Positions 8,391 through 18,347 of a stretch of DNA of 64,000 nt are shown here, one piece after another. Both the position numbers and the translations under genes were made by a program. Numbering within the stretch: position 1 is the first letter of the stretch; each line of letters starts with the position of its first letter. Source of the DNA: Streptomyces sp. SAI-127 (lineage in GTDB: Bacteria; Actinomycetota; Actinomycetes; Streptomycetales; Streptomycetaceae); the NCBI RefSeq assembly GCF_029894425.1, contig NZ_JARXYJ010000001.1, positions 1,798,001-1,862,000 on the forward strand, given 5' to 3'. The notes beneath the pieces were generated by a model. That model was not told the DNA's origin, made no database searches, and was given only the letters and a program-made list of their open reading frames with translations.

Positions 8391-10734
8391 TCAGGCACGC
8401 CGCCCCAGCTGCGCGAGGATGGTCGGGTCGGTGATCTTCGTGTCGTCGGCGAGCAGAAACGCCTTGCTGAGGATCACCGACAGCCGGTCGTCCTCGAAGG
8501 GCAGGAACACCTTGCCGTCGCCCTTCCCCCGCGCCGGGACGATGCACAGATAGGAGTTGTCGGGCTCCATCAGGATGTTCGCCGAGCCCAGATGGATCCG
8601 GTACGTCCGCAGGCTGCCTCGTACGACGAGGTGGCGGCCGTCGATCGAGCACCGGTCGGCGATCCTCAGCCGGGGCAGGATCCGCGCGAGGACGTCCCTG
8701 CGCGCCTCCGCGCTCGCCGTCAGTTCGGCGAACCCGGCCCGCTCCCAGTAGGCGCGCTCGGGGCCCCGGTCGGTCCACTGGGGGTCCGCGGCGATCGAGG
8801 TCACGCCGACGAAGAGGTCCACGTCGCGCATGGCCTCGCTGAACACCAGCCGGGGCACGTCGGTGAGCGATGTCTCCTGCCAGTCGCCCGCGACCCGGCG
8901 GGCGAAGCGCACCTGGTCGGTCGCGGCCAGCAGATCCTCACCCTGCCAGTCGGCGAGTCCGTGGTGGAAGCGGGCCCGCCACTGCCCCGCTCCCAGCGTC
9001 CGCTCCGCCGCGTCCTCGCCTCCGCCGTCCCAGGGCCCGAGCCGGTCGCTCGCCCAACCCCGGGCTCTGAACAGCGCGAACATCCGGTGGTAGTGGACGA
9101 GATGCGCGGCGAAGCGATTGGAGTAGACACGGGTCTCCTCCTCGGCCGGGGTGAGGAGATAGATCTCCCGGAACGCCTGCTTGAATGGCTGCCGTATCTG
9201 GCGCTCGACCAGCAGATCCCGCCAGGCTCGCACGGCGTCCGGCTCCGAGCGGAGCGGGTGCCACAGCCGTACGGCGGCGTCGTCGGGTGCCTCGGGCAGC
9301 TCTCCGGCCTCGGGCAGTACGGCCCGCCAGGCGCCGGGCGCGACCTCGACCTCCCAGATCAGTCGGCGTACGACCCCCCGGGCGAGCGGATGCCCGGCGA
9401 GCGCGGCACGCCACCAGCTGTACGGGTGCACCGCGTCGACGGTGAAGCCACCCTCCAACGCTCGGGCGAGGGTGATGAGGTGGCGCGTCGACACGCTTGA
9501 CGAGGTCGCGCAGTTCCTTGACGAGTGCGGGCTGGTCCCGGCGTACGGGCGCGGGGACACCGCGCAGGGGGCGGCCGTCCTTGTGCCAGGTCGGCGTGGC
9601 GGTGTCGGTGACGGTGACGACCGCCGCGTAGCCGTCGCCCGCCTCCCGGCGCAGGACGCCCTGGTCGTCGAAGCCGAGCGCGGGGAGCCGTAGCGCCACG
9701 GCGGTCCGCTCGGCCAGGGCCGCCTCGACCTTCCTGAGCATCTTGTCGAGCTGTTTGGGGACTCCGGCGTGCCGGACGCTCTTGCGGACGGTCCGCAGCG
9801 ACGTGACCAGTCCGGGGGTGGGGAAGTCCTGTGCGGCGCGGACGAGTTCGTACAGGAGGGCCTGGGAGGGGAGAGTCCTCGCCGGGGTCGGGGCGAGGGT
9901 GATGCCGGGCAGGAGACGGTCGAACAGGTCCGGCAGCCAGGGTTCGTCGCGCAGCAGAGCGACCCGTGCCGCCTGCCCGAGGGTGATGACCTCCCGGTCC
10001 GTGAACGCCTTGTCCGCCCGGTAGGGGATCTCGCCGGCGTGGATCGCGTCGGCACGGTCGGCCGCCGCCTCCAGGGCCCGGCGGGCGAACGCGATGTAGG
10101 CGGGGTTCTCGGCGAACGGCTGCCATGTGTCGGGGGCGTTCGGCGACTGGATGAGCCTGTGCTGACGGTCCAGCTCGGACAGCCGGGCCTGTTCGGCCGG
10201 GGCGAGACCGACGACGACGGCGATCTCGTCCGCGACGATGGGGCCCATGCCATGGGAGAGACGCTCCACGACCGCGCGCAGGGTGTCCTCGCCCGCGAGC
10301 CGCGCGACCGCGATCAGCGAATGCAGTTGGCTCAGGGTGTCCTTGGCCAGGAGGGTCTCGACCAGGTTCCCGACCTGGGCGGAGACGTCGGGCAGCGGGC
10401 CGGTGCACTGCTCAAGCGCTTGGACGCCCCGCGTGAGGTCCACCCAGCCGCGCTCCTCGCTCCGCTCCACGAGCACCTCGAACCACCGGCGGCACGCGTC
10501 GGGTGTGTAGCGCGGCCGGCGGTCCCTGGCGGCCTGCTCGATCGCGTGCGCGACTCTCCTCGGCTTCTCCGGGGCCGACAGATGCACACGGTATGCCTCC
10601 GGCAGAAGCGTCCCGAGCTCTTCGTCGGACAGCCGTGCCAGTTCACCGTGGAGGACCTCGATCTCGAAGCCCGGCTCGGTCAGCGCACGCGTCAGCCGCC
10701 CTGCGAGGTCCGTCTCCTGGGTGTGGAAGAGCAT
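8391..10734 (-). pseudogene. DUF4132-domain gene interrupted by a frameshift
   Basis: The frame from ATG 10734 is DUF4132-like until about 9495 (KELRDLVKRVD). The family then continues in another frame from about 9490 (RHLITLARALEGG, FKQAFREIYLLTPAEEETRV) to the stop at 8391. The span of 2,344 bp needs two added bases, or one removed, to read as about 781 residues. The break falls in a GCGCC stretch, where loss of a GC pair would restore VDARHLIT. It may be a true mutation or a sequencing error. DUF4132 proteins have no settled biochemical role. A RecA-independent DNA-damage-type promoter lies directly upstream and implies a leaderless transcript. Confidence 0.8.
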
Positions 10735-10740
10735 GGTCGG

Positions 10741-10763
10741 ATCATGGCAGCCGCCACTGACAA
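10741..10763 (-). promoter_or_regulatory. PafBC/RecA-independent DNA-damage promoter upstream of the DUF4132 gene
   Basis: The minus strand reads TTGTCAGTG (10755-10763), then 8 bp, then CATGAT (10741-10746). The known consensus is TTGTCRGTG-N8-TAnnnT, so only the first base of the -10 box differs. The ATG at 10734 begins seven bases past the -10 box, so the transcript would be leaderless. Confidence 0.6.
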
Positions 10764-10793
10764 TGCGCCCGGAGCGCTTGTCAGCGGCGGCTG
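10748..10793 (-). terminator. Strong hairpin after the PL9-like gene, overlapping the DUF4132 promoter
   Basis: The arms 10748-10763 and 10778-10793 pair over 16 bp with one mismatch, around a GCGC-containing loop. It lies 20 bp past the stop of the lyase gene, as expected for a terminator. No T tract follows. The left arm is also the DNA-damage promoter element, so its role may be dual. Confidence 0.55.
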
Positions 10794-10812
10794 ACCGGGA
10801 ACGGCACTCGGT

Positions 10813-12153
10813 TCAGGAGATCTCGAAGGCACCGAGATCCGGCGCCTGCCCCTTGTACGGCAGCCCGACGTTCACGCCTTTGTCGATCAAGGTGCTGTTG
10901 GCCGTGGGCCGGAGGTTGGGCAGCGCGGGCAGGCTCCCGTCGGCCTGGCGGGACGCGTCCCAGCCGGACGTCGACACGCTCTGGAACTGCGCGTCCGACA
11001 GGGCGACGCCCAGGTTCCACGAGTTGTTCGCGGCGCTCGTGCCGGTCATGTTCGACGTCAACGTGCCGGTGTGGGCGAGGTTGTTGCGCAGGTTGCCCCG
11101 GCCGACTGCGGCGCCGCTCGAATCGACTCCCAGCATGTTGAAGTCGGGGTGATTGCCGTAACCGGTGTTGTTGAAGTAGTCGTTGGCGACCGGGTGGTGG
11201 TTGGCGTAGAAGCCGGACGCCCTGTTGAGGAACGCCACCGACGTGCGCACGGTGTGTTTGACGGCGCCGGCGTCGTAGTCGCCGCCGTAGCCGCCCGCCT
11301 TGAAGCCGGTTCCGTTGCCGGCTGCGGTGGTCGTTCCGGGCATGTACCCGTTCCGCCACGCCCAGGAGTTCTCGATGGTCACGGACGAGTAGGCGCTGAT
11401 GAGGTCGAAGCCGTCGTCGGCGTTCCACCATGCGCGGCAGCCCCGGAACACGTTGCCGGAGTTACCCGCTGAGATGTGCGCGCCAAAACCGTCGGCGTTC
11501 TCGCCGGCCCCGTTGGAGGAGTTGGTGTCGTAGTTGTCGTGCGCGTCGGAGTTGAGGACGAGGTTGCCGCCGCCGTTCTGGATGAACAGGCCGGGACCCA
11601 TGTGGTGGTGGGTGTTGATCTGCTCGAAGGTGTTGTTGCTGCCCGAGATCCAGATCCCCCAGGACTCGTGGTTGAGGTTGTTGTTCTGGCGGACACCCGT
11701 GACCTCCAGCCCCTTGAGGTGAAGCCAGTTCCCGGTGACGTCGAAGCCCTTGATCCGGCAGTCGTCCGTCATGCCCGAGAAGTCGAACACCGGCTTCTCC
11801 CCCGGGTAGGCCCAGTAGCGGATCGGGCTTCCCGAACTGCCGCTCTTGTTCAGGGTGATGGCGTCGACCCTGGCCGTCCGGCTGGTACAGCCGCTGTTCG
11901 CGCGCGTGTAGCGGTAGGTACCGCCCCGGAAGTACACGGTGTCACCCGGCTGGGCCACGGCCTGCGCATGGGCGATCGTCGCCCAGGGAGCGGATTGCGT
12001 GCCCGCGGCACTGTCGTTGCCACCTGGGGCCACGTAATAGGCGGCCGCCGCCGCTGCGTCGCTCGCGGCCGCCGAACCGGCGGGGGTCGCGAAGGGGCTC
12101 AGGGCGACCGCCGAGATCAGCAGGGCACGCCCGACGAACTTGGCAGAACTCAT
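10813..12153 (-). CDS. Secreted right-handed beta-helix pectate lyase, PL9-like
   Basis: This is a 446-residue exported protein with a Sec signal (about residues 1-35). A parallel beta-helix follows, opening with YYVAPGGNDSAAGTQSAPWATI and GDTVYFRGGTYRYT, a classic pectate lyase 9 beginning. Asp-rich turns (NADGFGAHISAG, NADDGFDLISAYSS) provide the likely Ca2+ sites, and family 9 uses a lysine base. The ATG at 12153 has an AGGAG ribosome-binding site 7 bp upstream. It lies 14 bp downstream of the GH53 gene and is surely co-transcribed with it. The pair would act on the galacturonan backbone and galactan side chains of rhamnogalacturonan-type pectin. Family call by sequence pattern. Confidence 0.83.
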   Translation of the reverse strand: MSSAKFVGRALLISAVALSPFATPAGSAAASDAAAAAAYYVAPGGNDSAAGTQSAPWATIAHAQAVAQPGDTVYFRGGTYRYTRANSGCTSRTARVDAITLNKSGSSGSPIRYWAYPGEKPVFDFSGMTDDCRIKGFDVTGNWLHLKGLEVTGVRQNNNLNHESWGIWISGSNNTFEQINTHHHMGPGLFIQNGGGNLVLNSDAHDNYDTNSSNGAGENADGFGAHISAGNSGNVFRGCRAWWNADDGFDLISAYSSVTIENSWAWRNGYMPGTTTAAGNGTGFKAGGYGGDYDAGAVKHTVRTSVAFLNRASGFYANHHPVANDYFNNTGYGNHPDFNMLGVDSSGAAVGRGNLRNNLAHTGTLTSNMTGTSAANNSWNLGVALSDAQFQSVSTSGWDASRQADGSLPALPNLRPTANSTLIDKGVNVGLPYKGQAPDLGAFEIS

Positions 12154-12167
12154 CGCTGGCTCCTGGT

Positions 12168-13214
12168 TCACCCGTTGAGGAATCCGTCCATGGCCGCCGT
12201 GGGCCGCCGTGTGCTCTCGTCCCAGGCCGAGCTGTTGTAGTTGTTGAACGACGGGTAGCCCTCGGGCTCCCAGAAGAAGGTGCCGAGGCCGCCGAATCCC
12301 TGCAGCCCGCTGACGAACGCCCGTAGCGAGTCGCGCACCTGGGTGGGCTTGCCGACCGGCCCGCCGTACTCCACCTGCATGACCGGCTTGCCGTAACCGG
12401 ACTGGATGGTCTGCATGTTGGCCAGCACGGCGGGCACGTTGCCGCCCTGCGCGTACGAGGACAGGCCGGTGATGTCCCACCTTCCGCCGTTGTCGCGGTA
12501 GGCGTTGAGGAAGTTCTGGACGCCGGCCAGGTTCTGCGGCTGCGCCAGGTGCACCAGGACCGGCGTGCTCGGGAAGACCTGCTTGGACATGTCGTACGCC
12601 GCGTTCAGCAGGCCCGTCATCTGAGCGGGGCGGCTGATGCTGCCGACCGGCTTGCAGATGCCGGAGTTGGTCTCGTTGCCGATCTTCACCCAGGCCGGTG
12701 TGACGCCGTGGTACTTGATGATGTTGCACGAGTGGTACACGTAGTCGTACATGGCGTCGAGCATCTGGCTGTAGGTCATGCTCGCCCAGGCCGCCGGGGG
12801 GTTCTGCACGCCGACCGAGTTCCAGGTGTCGCCGAAGTGGAAGCCGATGAGTACCTGCATGCCGGCGTCCTTGGCGCGCTTCGCCAGCTGGGCCGTCTCC
12901 TCGATGGAGCAGTGCCCGTTGGCCGGATCGCTGGACGGGTTGACCCAGGTCCGCAGACTGATCGCGGTGATGCCGTAGCCCTTGAGGACGGTGAACAGGT
13001 CCTGGCGCACTCCGGCGCTGTTGTTCCAGTGGTAGCCCCGCGCCTCCATCTGCGGCAGCCAGCTGACGTCGGCGCCCTTGACGAAGGACGCGGCCTGCGC
13101 CGGGGTCGCCAGGGGGCCTGCGCCCAGGGCGAGCGCGCCGGCGCCGGCGGCCGCGCCGAGCAGGACACTGCGCCGCCGTAAGCCGGAGGGCTCGGGTCGT
13201 TCGGTGTCGGTCAT
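12168..13214 (-). CDS. Arabinogalactan endo-beta-1,4-galactanase (GH53), Tat-exported
   Basis: This is a 348-residue secreted enzyme that cuts beta-1,4-galactan side chains of pectin. A twin-arginine signal (LRRRSVLLGAAAG) ends near PAQAA at residues 39-42. The GH53 TIM barrel follows, with FVKGADVSWLPQME at the start, the acid/base E181 in WVKIGNETNSG and the likely nucleophile E282 in MQVEYGGP. The start at 13214 is supported by GAGGAA upstream; an in-frame extension runs into the tRNA and is rejected. It is the first gene of a two-gene unit with the PL9-like lyase. Length and catalytic residues are complete. Confidence 0.93.
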   Translation of the reverse strand: MTDTERPEPSGLRRRSVLLGAAAGAGALALGAGPLATPAQAASFVKGADVSWLPQMEARGYHWNNSAGVRQDLFTVLKGYGITAISLRTWVNPSSDPANGHCSIEETAQLAKRAKDAGMQVLIGFHFGDTWNSVGVQNPPAAWASMTYSQMLDAMYDYVYHSCNIIKYHGVTPAWVKIGNETNSGICKPVGSISRPAQMTGLLNAAYDMSKQVFPSTPVLVHLAQPQNLAGVQNFLNAYRDNGGRWDITGLSSYAQGGNVPAVLANMQTIQSGYGKPVMQVEYGGPVGKPTQVRDSLRAFVSGLQGFGGLGTFFWEPEGYPSFNNYNSSAWDESTRRPTAAMDGFLNG

Positions 13215-13426
13215 GTGGGGGTTCCTCGGTTCGTCGGATCCGGGCCGCATGGCGGTCCGGGTGGGGGTGAGGCGGTGCGGAACGCCTCCGGCCGGTGGTC
13301 CGGGCCGCTTGCCGACCGGTACCGGGGCGGGAGCCGTCCGGAACTTCGCCTGTAGGTCGCCGCGGGCCCCGGCGGGGTTGCCGCCGGGGCGGAGGCCGTC
13401 CGGAGGCCCCGGCCCCGGAACACACG

Positions 13427-13465
13427 AAAAGGGCCCCCACAGGCTCTCGCCTGCGAAGACCCTTC
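13427..13465 (-). terminator. Rho-independent terminator after tRNA-Pro
   Basis: On the minus strand a GC-rich hairpin (inner stem GCAGGC/GCCTGT with a GAGA loop, outer GGG/CCC) is followed by TTTT. It sits just beyond the 3' end of the tRNA. Confidence 0.6.
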
Positions 13466-13471
13466 GCACCG

Positions 13472-13545
<74 letters not shown>

Positions 13546-13645
13546 GTGCGCTGCCCCGCGGTGGACCGCGGGAACGCGCGTACAGAACTTTACCCCACGT
13601 CGGGGGCGGGGCCGAAGCGGGCACCGGGCGCGGGACAATCGACGT

Positions 13646-14164
13646 ATGGCCAGTACATCCTCAGGACGGCAGACGGACGCGCGGGACCGGGACAGCGAGG
13701 GGCGGGCGCGCAACGCCCGGCCGCGGGACGGGCTCGGGCGGCCACTGCCGTACGGCGCCGCGGGCGTCGCCCGGCAGCCGGAGGGCGTGGTGCGCACCCC
13801 GCAGGAAACCGTGGCCGAGGCCCAGGAGCTGCTGGACGGGGGGCGCCCGTTTCATGCGCACGAGGTCTTCGAGGACGCCTGGAAGTCAGGCCCCGACGAG
13901 GAGCGCGCCCTGTGGCGGGGGCTGGCCCAGCTCGCCGTGGGGCTGACCCACGCGGCCCGGGGGAACGTCACGGGCGGGGCACGGCTGCTGCGGCGAGGCG
14001 CCGGGGCCGTGGAGGAGTGGGCCGCGTCGGCTGCCGGGCGAGGGCGGCCGTACGGAATGGATCTCGCGGGGCTGGCCGACTGGGCCCGGCGGCTCGCGGA
14101 CCTCGTGGAGGAGACCGGCGCGAGCGTCGACGCGGGGGGACGGGCACCGCGGCTGCGCGGATAG
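13646..14164 (+). CDS. DUF309-domain protein
   Basis: This is a 172-residue protein with the DUF309 signature FHAHEVFEDAWKSGPDEER (about residues 72-90), followed by LWRGLAQLAVGLTHAARGN. It is a small all-helical fold of unknown activity that is widespread in actinobacteria and often sits beside tRNA or cobalamin genes. The ATG at 13646 is chosen from several upstream in-frame options because those lie inside the tRNA. The N-terminal 50 residues are rich in Arg and Gly and probably disordered. It is alone on the plus strand before a 480-bp gap. Confidence 0.82.
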   Translation: MASTSSGRQTDARDRDSEGRARNARPRDGLGRPLPYGAAGVARQPEGVVRTPQETVAEAQELLDGGRPFHAHEVFEDAWKSGPDEERALWRGLAQLAVGLTHAARGNVTGGARLLRRGAGAVEEWAASAAGRGRPYGMDLAGLADWARRLADLVEETGASVDAGGRAPRLRG

Positions 14165-14645
14165 GTCATCGGGGGGGTGCCGGGTCGGATTGTCGGGCGG
14201 GTGCGGGTGAGTGGGGGCTGGTCGCGCAGTTCCCCGCGGGCCGCGTGCGCGGGGCCTGAGCCGGGCGCCACGGGGGTGCCTCGCCGGGTCCTTGCACGTC
14301 TGCAGGCCGGTGGCAAGCGGGTCGCGCAGTTCCCCGCGCCCCTGGGGAGTTGCAGCCACCCGCGGCACGACGTGCCGTTCCCCGCACCTCGCGCCACGGC
14401 GGACCGTTCGCCGCCTCACCCCCGGGTGCCGCCTGCCCCGCGGACACCCGCACGCACGACCCCGGCTCCCCCCGCTGGCCGGACAGCCCTCATCGACCCA
14501 CGGCGAGACGGGCCGCCCTCGCCCGCCGCTGCCGCACAATCCTGTCGCCTCCAGCCGCCCGCACCACCCGGCCCCCCAAAGCCGCGCAGACAGCCCTGGT
14601 GGACGCGGTGTCCGTACTGTCAGTGGCGTGCGGCAGACTCGGGGT
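14165..14645. repeat. Intergenic region with two copies of a Streptomyces GC-rich repeat
   Basis: No convincing gene lies in these 481 bp. The phrase GTCGCGCAGTTCCCCGCG occurs at 14221-14238 and again at 14321-14338, the second extended by CCCCTGGGG. This short element is scattered between genes in many Streptomyces genomes. The first copy is followed by another GC-rich dyad (CCGCGTGCGCGGG). The function is unknown. Confidence 0.65.
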
Positions 14646-15419
14646 GTGCGAAAGATTCATGTCATCGGTATCGGCGCGGGCGACCCCGAGCAGCTGACCC
14701 TCCAGGCGGTCAGGGCGCTGCGGAGCACGGACGTGTTCTTCGTCCTGGACAAGGGCGAGGTGAAGAGCGACCTGACGCGGCTGCGCCGGGACATGCTGGA
14801 CGCGCACATACCCGAGGGGTCGTACCGGGTGGTCGAGGCCCGGGACCCGGAGCGGGACCGCCGTGCGGGCGGCGCCGCCTACTCCCCCGCCGTCGGGGAC
14901 TGGCGCAGCGCCCGCGCCGACATCTACGAGCGGCTGATCACCGAGGAGCTGGGCGAGGAGGAGAGCGGCGCGTTCCTGGTGTGGGGGGACCCGGCGCTGT
15001 ACGACAGCACGCTCGGCATCCTGGAGGAGATCCTGGAGCGCGGCTCGGTGTCCTTCGAGTACGACGTCGTGCCGGGCATCAGCAGTGTGTCGGCGCTGGT
15101 GGCACGGCACCGCACCGGGCTGAACCGGGTCGCGCGGCCCGTCCAGATCACCACCGGCCGGCGTCTCGCCGAGGGCTTCCCGGAGGGGGTGGACGACGTG
15201 GTCGTGATGCTCGACGCCCACCAGGCCTTCCGCGCGTACGCCGACGAGGACATCGACATCTACTGGGGCGCGTACATAGGCACGCCGGACGAGATCCTCG
15301 TCTCGGGGCCGATCGCCGAGGCCGCGCCCCGCATCGAGCGGCTGCGTGCCGAGGCCCGGGAGCGCAAGGGCTGGATCATGGACACGTATCTGCTGCGCCG
15401 CGATCCGAAGCAGCGGTAG
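14646..15419 (+). CDS. cobF: Precorrin-6A synthase (deacetylating)
   Basis: This is a 257-residue SAM-dependent methyltransferase of the tetrapyrrole family. In the aerobic cobalamin pathway CobF methylates C-1 of precorrin-5 and releases acetate, giving precorrin-6A. The N-terminal [20 protein letters not shown] loop, [14 protein letters not shown] and the proline-glycine turn [15 protein letters not shown] are family hallmarks. The GTG at 14646 starts the conserved VRKIHVIG leader; no strong Shine-Dalgarno sequence is seen. cobK, acting next in the pathway, lies 2.2 kb away on the opposite strand, with an MFS gene between them. Confidence 0.92.
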   Translation: MRKIHVIGIGAGDPEQLTLQAVRALRSTDVFFVLDKGEVKSDLTRLRRDMLDAHIPEGSYRVVEARDPERDRRAGGAAYSPAVGDWRSARADIYERLITEELGEEESGAFLVWGDPALYDSTLGILEEILERGSVSFEYDVVPGISSVSALVARHRTGLNRVARPVQITTGRRLAEGFPEGVDDVVVMLDAHQAFRAYADEDIDIYWGAYIGTPDEILVSGPIAEAAPRIERLRAEARERKGWIMDTYLLRRDPKQR

Positions 15420-15466
15420 ACCCACCTCCGGGGCCGCACCCGAGCGGACCGCCCTGGCATGCACGG

Positions 15467-17575
15467 ATGGCCCAGCGGTGTGATCGTGCCGGTGTGACAG
15501 TCGCCGAGGAAGCCGCACCTCCCGTCGCCGCCCAGCCGCCCGTGCTGGACCCGCGCCGCCGCAATGTCGTCTTCGTGACGATCATGCTGGGGATGCTGCT
15601 CGCCGCCCTCGACCAGACCATCGTGGGCACCGCGCTGCCGACGATCGTGTCGGATCTCGGCGGTGCCGAGCACATGTCGTGGGTCGTGACGTCCTATCTG
15701 CTCGCGGAGACCGTCGCGACGGTGCTGGTCGGCAAGTTCGGCGACCTGTTCGGCCGCAAGGTGGTCTTCCAGGTCTCGGCGATCGTGTTCATCACGGGCT
15801 CGTTCCTGTGCGGTCTCGCCTCCAACATGTCGCTGCTGATCAGCTGGCGGGCGATGCAGGGCATCGGGGCCGGGGGTCTGATGGTGACGTCGATGGCGCT
15901 GATCGCCGACGTCATCCCGCTGCGCGAGCGCGGCAAGTACCAGGGCGCCATCGGAGCCGTGTTCGGGGTGGCCACGGTCATCGGACCGCTGCTGGGCGGG
16001 CTGTTCACCGACCATCTGACCTGGCGCTGGGCGTTCTACGTCAACGTCCCGATCGCGATCGTCGTGGTCTTCGCCGCGGCCCGCACCATCCCCGCGCTGA
16101 AGTCGGCCGCGCGGCCCGTGATCGACTACATGGGCATCGCGTTCGTCGCGGTGGGCGCCGGCGCGCTGATCCTGGCGACGAGTTGGGGCGGCAACGAGTA
16201 CGCGTGGGGTTCCGGCGTCATCATCGGCCTCTTCGTCGGCGGTGTGATCTCACTCGGGCTGTTCTGCTGGGTGGAGACCCGGGCGGCCGAACCGATGCTG
16301 CCGATGCGGCTGTTCGCCAACCCGGTGTTCACGGTCTGCTCGGTCCTCAGCTTCATCGTGGGCTTCGCGATGCTGGGCGCGTTGACGTATCTGCCGACGT
16401 ATCTCCAGTACGTCGACGGCGACTCCGCCACGGTCTCCGGCGTACGGACGCTGCCCATGGTGATCGGTCTGCTCATCGCGTCGGTCGTGAGCGGCAACGT
16501 GGTCAGCAAGACCGGGCAGTACCGGTTCTTCCCGATCGTCGGCTCCCTGGTGATGGGGCTCGGGCTGTTCCTGATGTCCCTGATGGGGCCGTCCACGGGG
16601 GCCTGGCCGGCATCGCTGTACATGTTCGTGCTCGGCACCGGCATCGGGCTGTGCATGCAGGTCCTGACGATCGCCGTGCAGAACACCGTCGAGTACGCCG
16701 ACCTCGGCACCGCGACCTCCGGCGTCACCTTCTTCCGTACGCTGGGCAGTTCCTTCGGCACCGCGGTCTTCGGCACGATCTACACCAACTCCCTGACCCC
16801 GAACCTCGAGGACGGCATCGCCTCCGCCGTGCGAGCGGGCGGCGGGCTGGACGCGGCGACCGTCACCAGGGCGGCAACCAGCCCGGAGGGGCTGCACGAG
16901 CTGCCGCCGGCCGTCGCCGCGCCGATCATCGACGCGTACGCCGACACGATCCAGACCGTCTTCCTGTGGACCGTGCCGGTCGCCGCGCTCGGCTTCGTCG
17001 TCGCCCTGTTCCTCAAGCAGGTCGAACTGCGCGACAGCGCGCGGGCCGGTTCGACCGACATGGGCGAGGGCTTCGCGTCACCGTCCGGAGCGGACTCGCA
17101 ACGGGTGCTGGAGACAGCGGTCGGGAAGATCATCGGCAGTACGGATCTCGACACCGCGCGCCGGATCATGACGGATTCCGACACCCGGCTCGACATCGCC
17201 GGGGCGTGGGCCGTGATGCAGGTGGAACTGCACACGCGGATGGTCGGCCACGCGAGCCTCGGCATGATCGCCGCGCGCCGCCGTCTGCCGCCCGAGGTGC
17301 TGCTGCCGGTCTTCGACCGGATGGTCGAGGAGGGCTATCTGACCCTCGACGGCGCTCTCCTCTCGCACACCCGGGCGGGCGCGCGCGAGGCCCGGGTCAT
17401 CAGCACGGCGTGGGGCAACTGGCTGGCGGACCGGGTGCAGCAGGACATCGGCCGCCCCTCGGGCACGGACCTGAGAGCGGCGGTGGACACGATCGCGAAG
17501 CGGCTCCTGGTGGAGGATCTGAACACCGGACTGCCGCAGCGGGCGCGGGAGTTGGCGGGCAGCAGCACCGCCTGA
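15467..17575 (+). CDS. DHA2-type MFS multidrug exporter with a C-terminal winged-helix-like extension
   Basis: This is about 702 residues. Fourteen predicted membrane segments cover residues about 30-525. They begin with the DHA2 motif ([19 protein letters not shown]) and include motif A ([10 protein letters not shown]) and [20 protein letters not shown]. These proteins export drugs or metabolites using the proton gradient. The last 150 residues are cytoplasmic and unusual. They read like a small winged-helix domain ([20 protein letters not shown], then [15 protein letters not shown]) rather than membrane sequence. The start is uncertain: ATG 15467 is chosen, but GTG 15494 ([10 protein letters not shown]) is equally plausible. 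The substrate is unknown. Confidence 0.87.
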   Translation: MAQRCDRAGVTVAEEAAPPVAAQPPVLDPRRRNVVFVTIMLGMLLAALDQTIVGTALPTIVSDLGGAEHMSWVVTSYLLAETVATVLVGKFGDLFGRKVVFQVSAIVFITGSFLCGLASNMSLLISWRAMQGIGAGGLMVTSMALIADVIPLRERGKYQGAIGAVFGVATVIGPLLGGLFTDHLTWRWAFYVNVPIAIVVVFAAARTIPALKSAARPVIDYMGIAFVAVGAGALILATSWGGNEYAWGSGVIIGLFVGGVISLGLFCWVETRAAEPMLPMRLFANPVFTVCSVLSFIVGFAMLGALTYLPTYLQYVDGDSATVSGVRTLPMVIGLLIASVVSGNVVSKTGQYRFFPIVGSLVMGLGLFLMSLMGPSTGAWPASLYMFVLGTGIGLCMQVLTIAVQNTVEYADLGTATSGVTFFRTLGSSFGTAVFGTIYTNSLTPNLEDGIASAVRAGGGLDAATVTRAATSPEGLHELPPAVAAPIIDAYADTIQTVFLWTVPVAALGFVVALFLKQVELRDSARAGSTDMGEGFASPSGADSQRVLETAVGKIIGSTDLDTARRIMTDSDTRLDIAGAWAVMQVELHTRMVGHASLGMIAARRRLPPEVLLPVFDRMVEEGYLTLDGALLSHTRAGAREARVISTAWGNWLADRVQQDIGRPSGTDLRAAVDTIAKRLLVEDLNTGLPQRARELAGSSTA

Positions 17576-17600
17576 GCGGGTTCGTGGCCGCCTCCCCGCG

Positions 17601-18347
17601 TCACGGCGAGTCGAGGTCCAGCCACCGCTGAACTCCCGCCACGTCCGGCACCGAGGTCACCCCGTCCGGGAGGGGCGGCCGGCGTACGACGACCACGGGC
17701 AGGGCCAGTTCGCGGGCGGCGGTGAGTTTGGCGGACGTGGCCGCTCCCCCGCTGTCCTTGGTCACCAGGACGTCGATGCAGTGGTCGTAGAGGAGCGTCG
17801 ACTCGTCGGCCACGGTGAACGGGCCACGGGCCAGGAGCACTTCGGTGTGCGGGGGCATCGGCGGCTCGGGCAGCTCCACCGACCGTATGACGAAGTGCAG
17901 TTCGGTGAGGTGGGCGAAGGCGGCCAGCTCCATGCGGCCGGTGGTCAGGAACACTCGCCGGCCGAGGCTCGGCAGCAACTCGGCGGCCTCGTCGAGGGAG
18001 TCGACCGGATGCCAGCGGTCCCGCGGGCCGGGGCGCCAGCCCGGGCGGCGCAGCACCACGGAGGGCACGCCGGTCACCGCGGCCGCCTGCGCCGCGTGGG
18101 CGGTGATCACACGGGCGAAGGGATGTGTGGCGTCGACCAGGGCGTCGACGTGCTCCTGCCGCATCCAGTCGGCCAACCCTGCCACTCCGCCGAACCCCCC
18201 GATCCGCACCTCCCCCGCGACCGCGCCCGGCCGGGTCACCCGCCCCGCGAGCGAGGTGGTGACGCGAACCCCCGGCCGCGCCGTGAGCGCGGCGGCCAGT
18301 TCACGGGCCTCGGTGGTGCCGCCGAGGATCAGGATGTGGGGGGCCAT
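17601..18347 (-). CDS. cobK: Precorrin-6A reductase
   Basis: This is a 248-residue NADPH-dependent reductase that converts precorrin-6A to precorrin-6B in aerobic B12 synthesis. The N-terminal HILILGGTTEARELAAAL nucleotide loop, VDALVDATHPFARVIT and LVTKDSGGAATSAKL are the standard CobK motifs, and the length matches the family. The start ATG at 18347 gives the usual short leader. It is transcribed towards the MFS gene and convergent with it; the two stops are 25 bp apart. cobF lies beyond that transporter. Confidence 0.94.
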   Translation of the reverse strand: MAPHILILGGTTEARELAAALTARPGVRVTTSLAGRVTRPGAVAGEVRIGGFGGVAGLADWMRQEHVDALVDATHPFARVITAHAAQAAAVTGVPSVVLRRPGWRPGPRDRWHPVDSLDEAAELLPSLGRRVFLTTGRMELAAFAHLTELHFVIRSVELPEPPMPPHTEVLLARGPFTVADESTLLYDHCIDVLVTKDSGGAATSAKLTAARELALPVVVVRRPPLPDGVTSVPDVAGVQRWLDLDSP

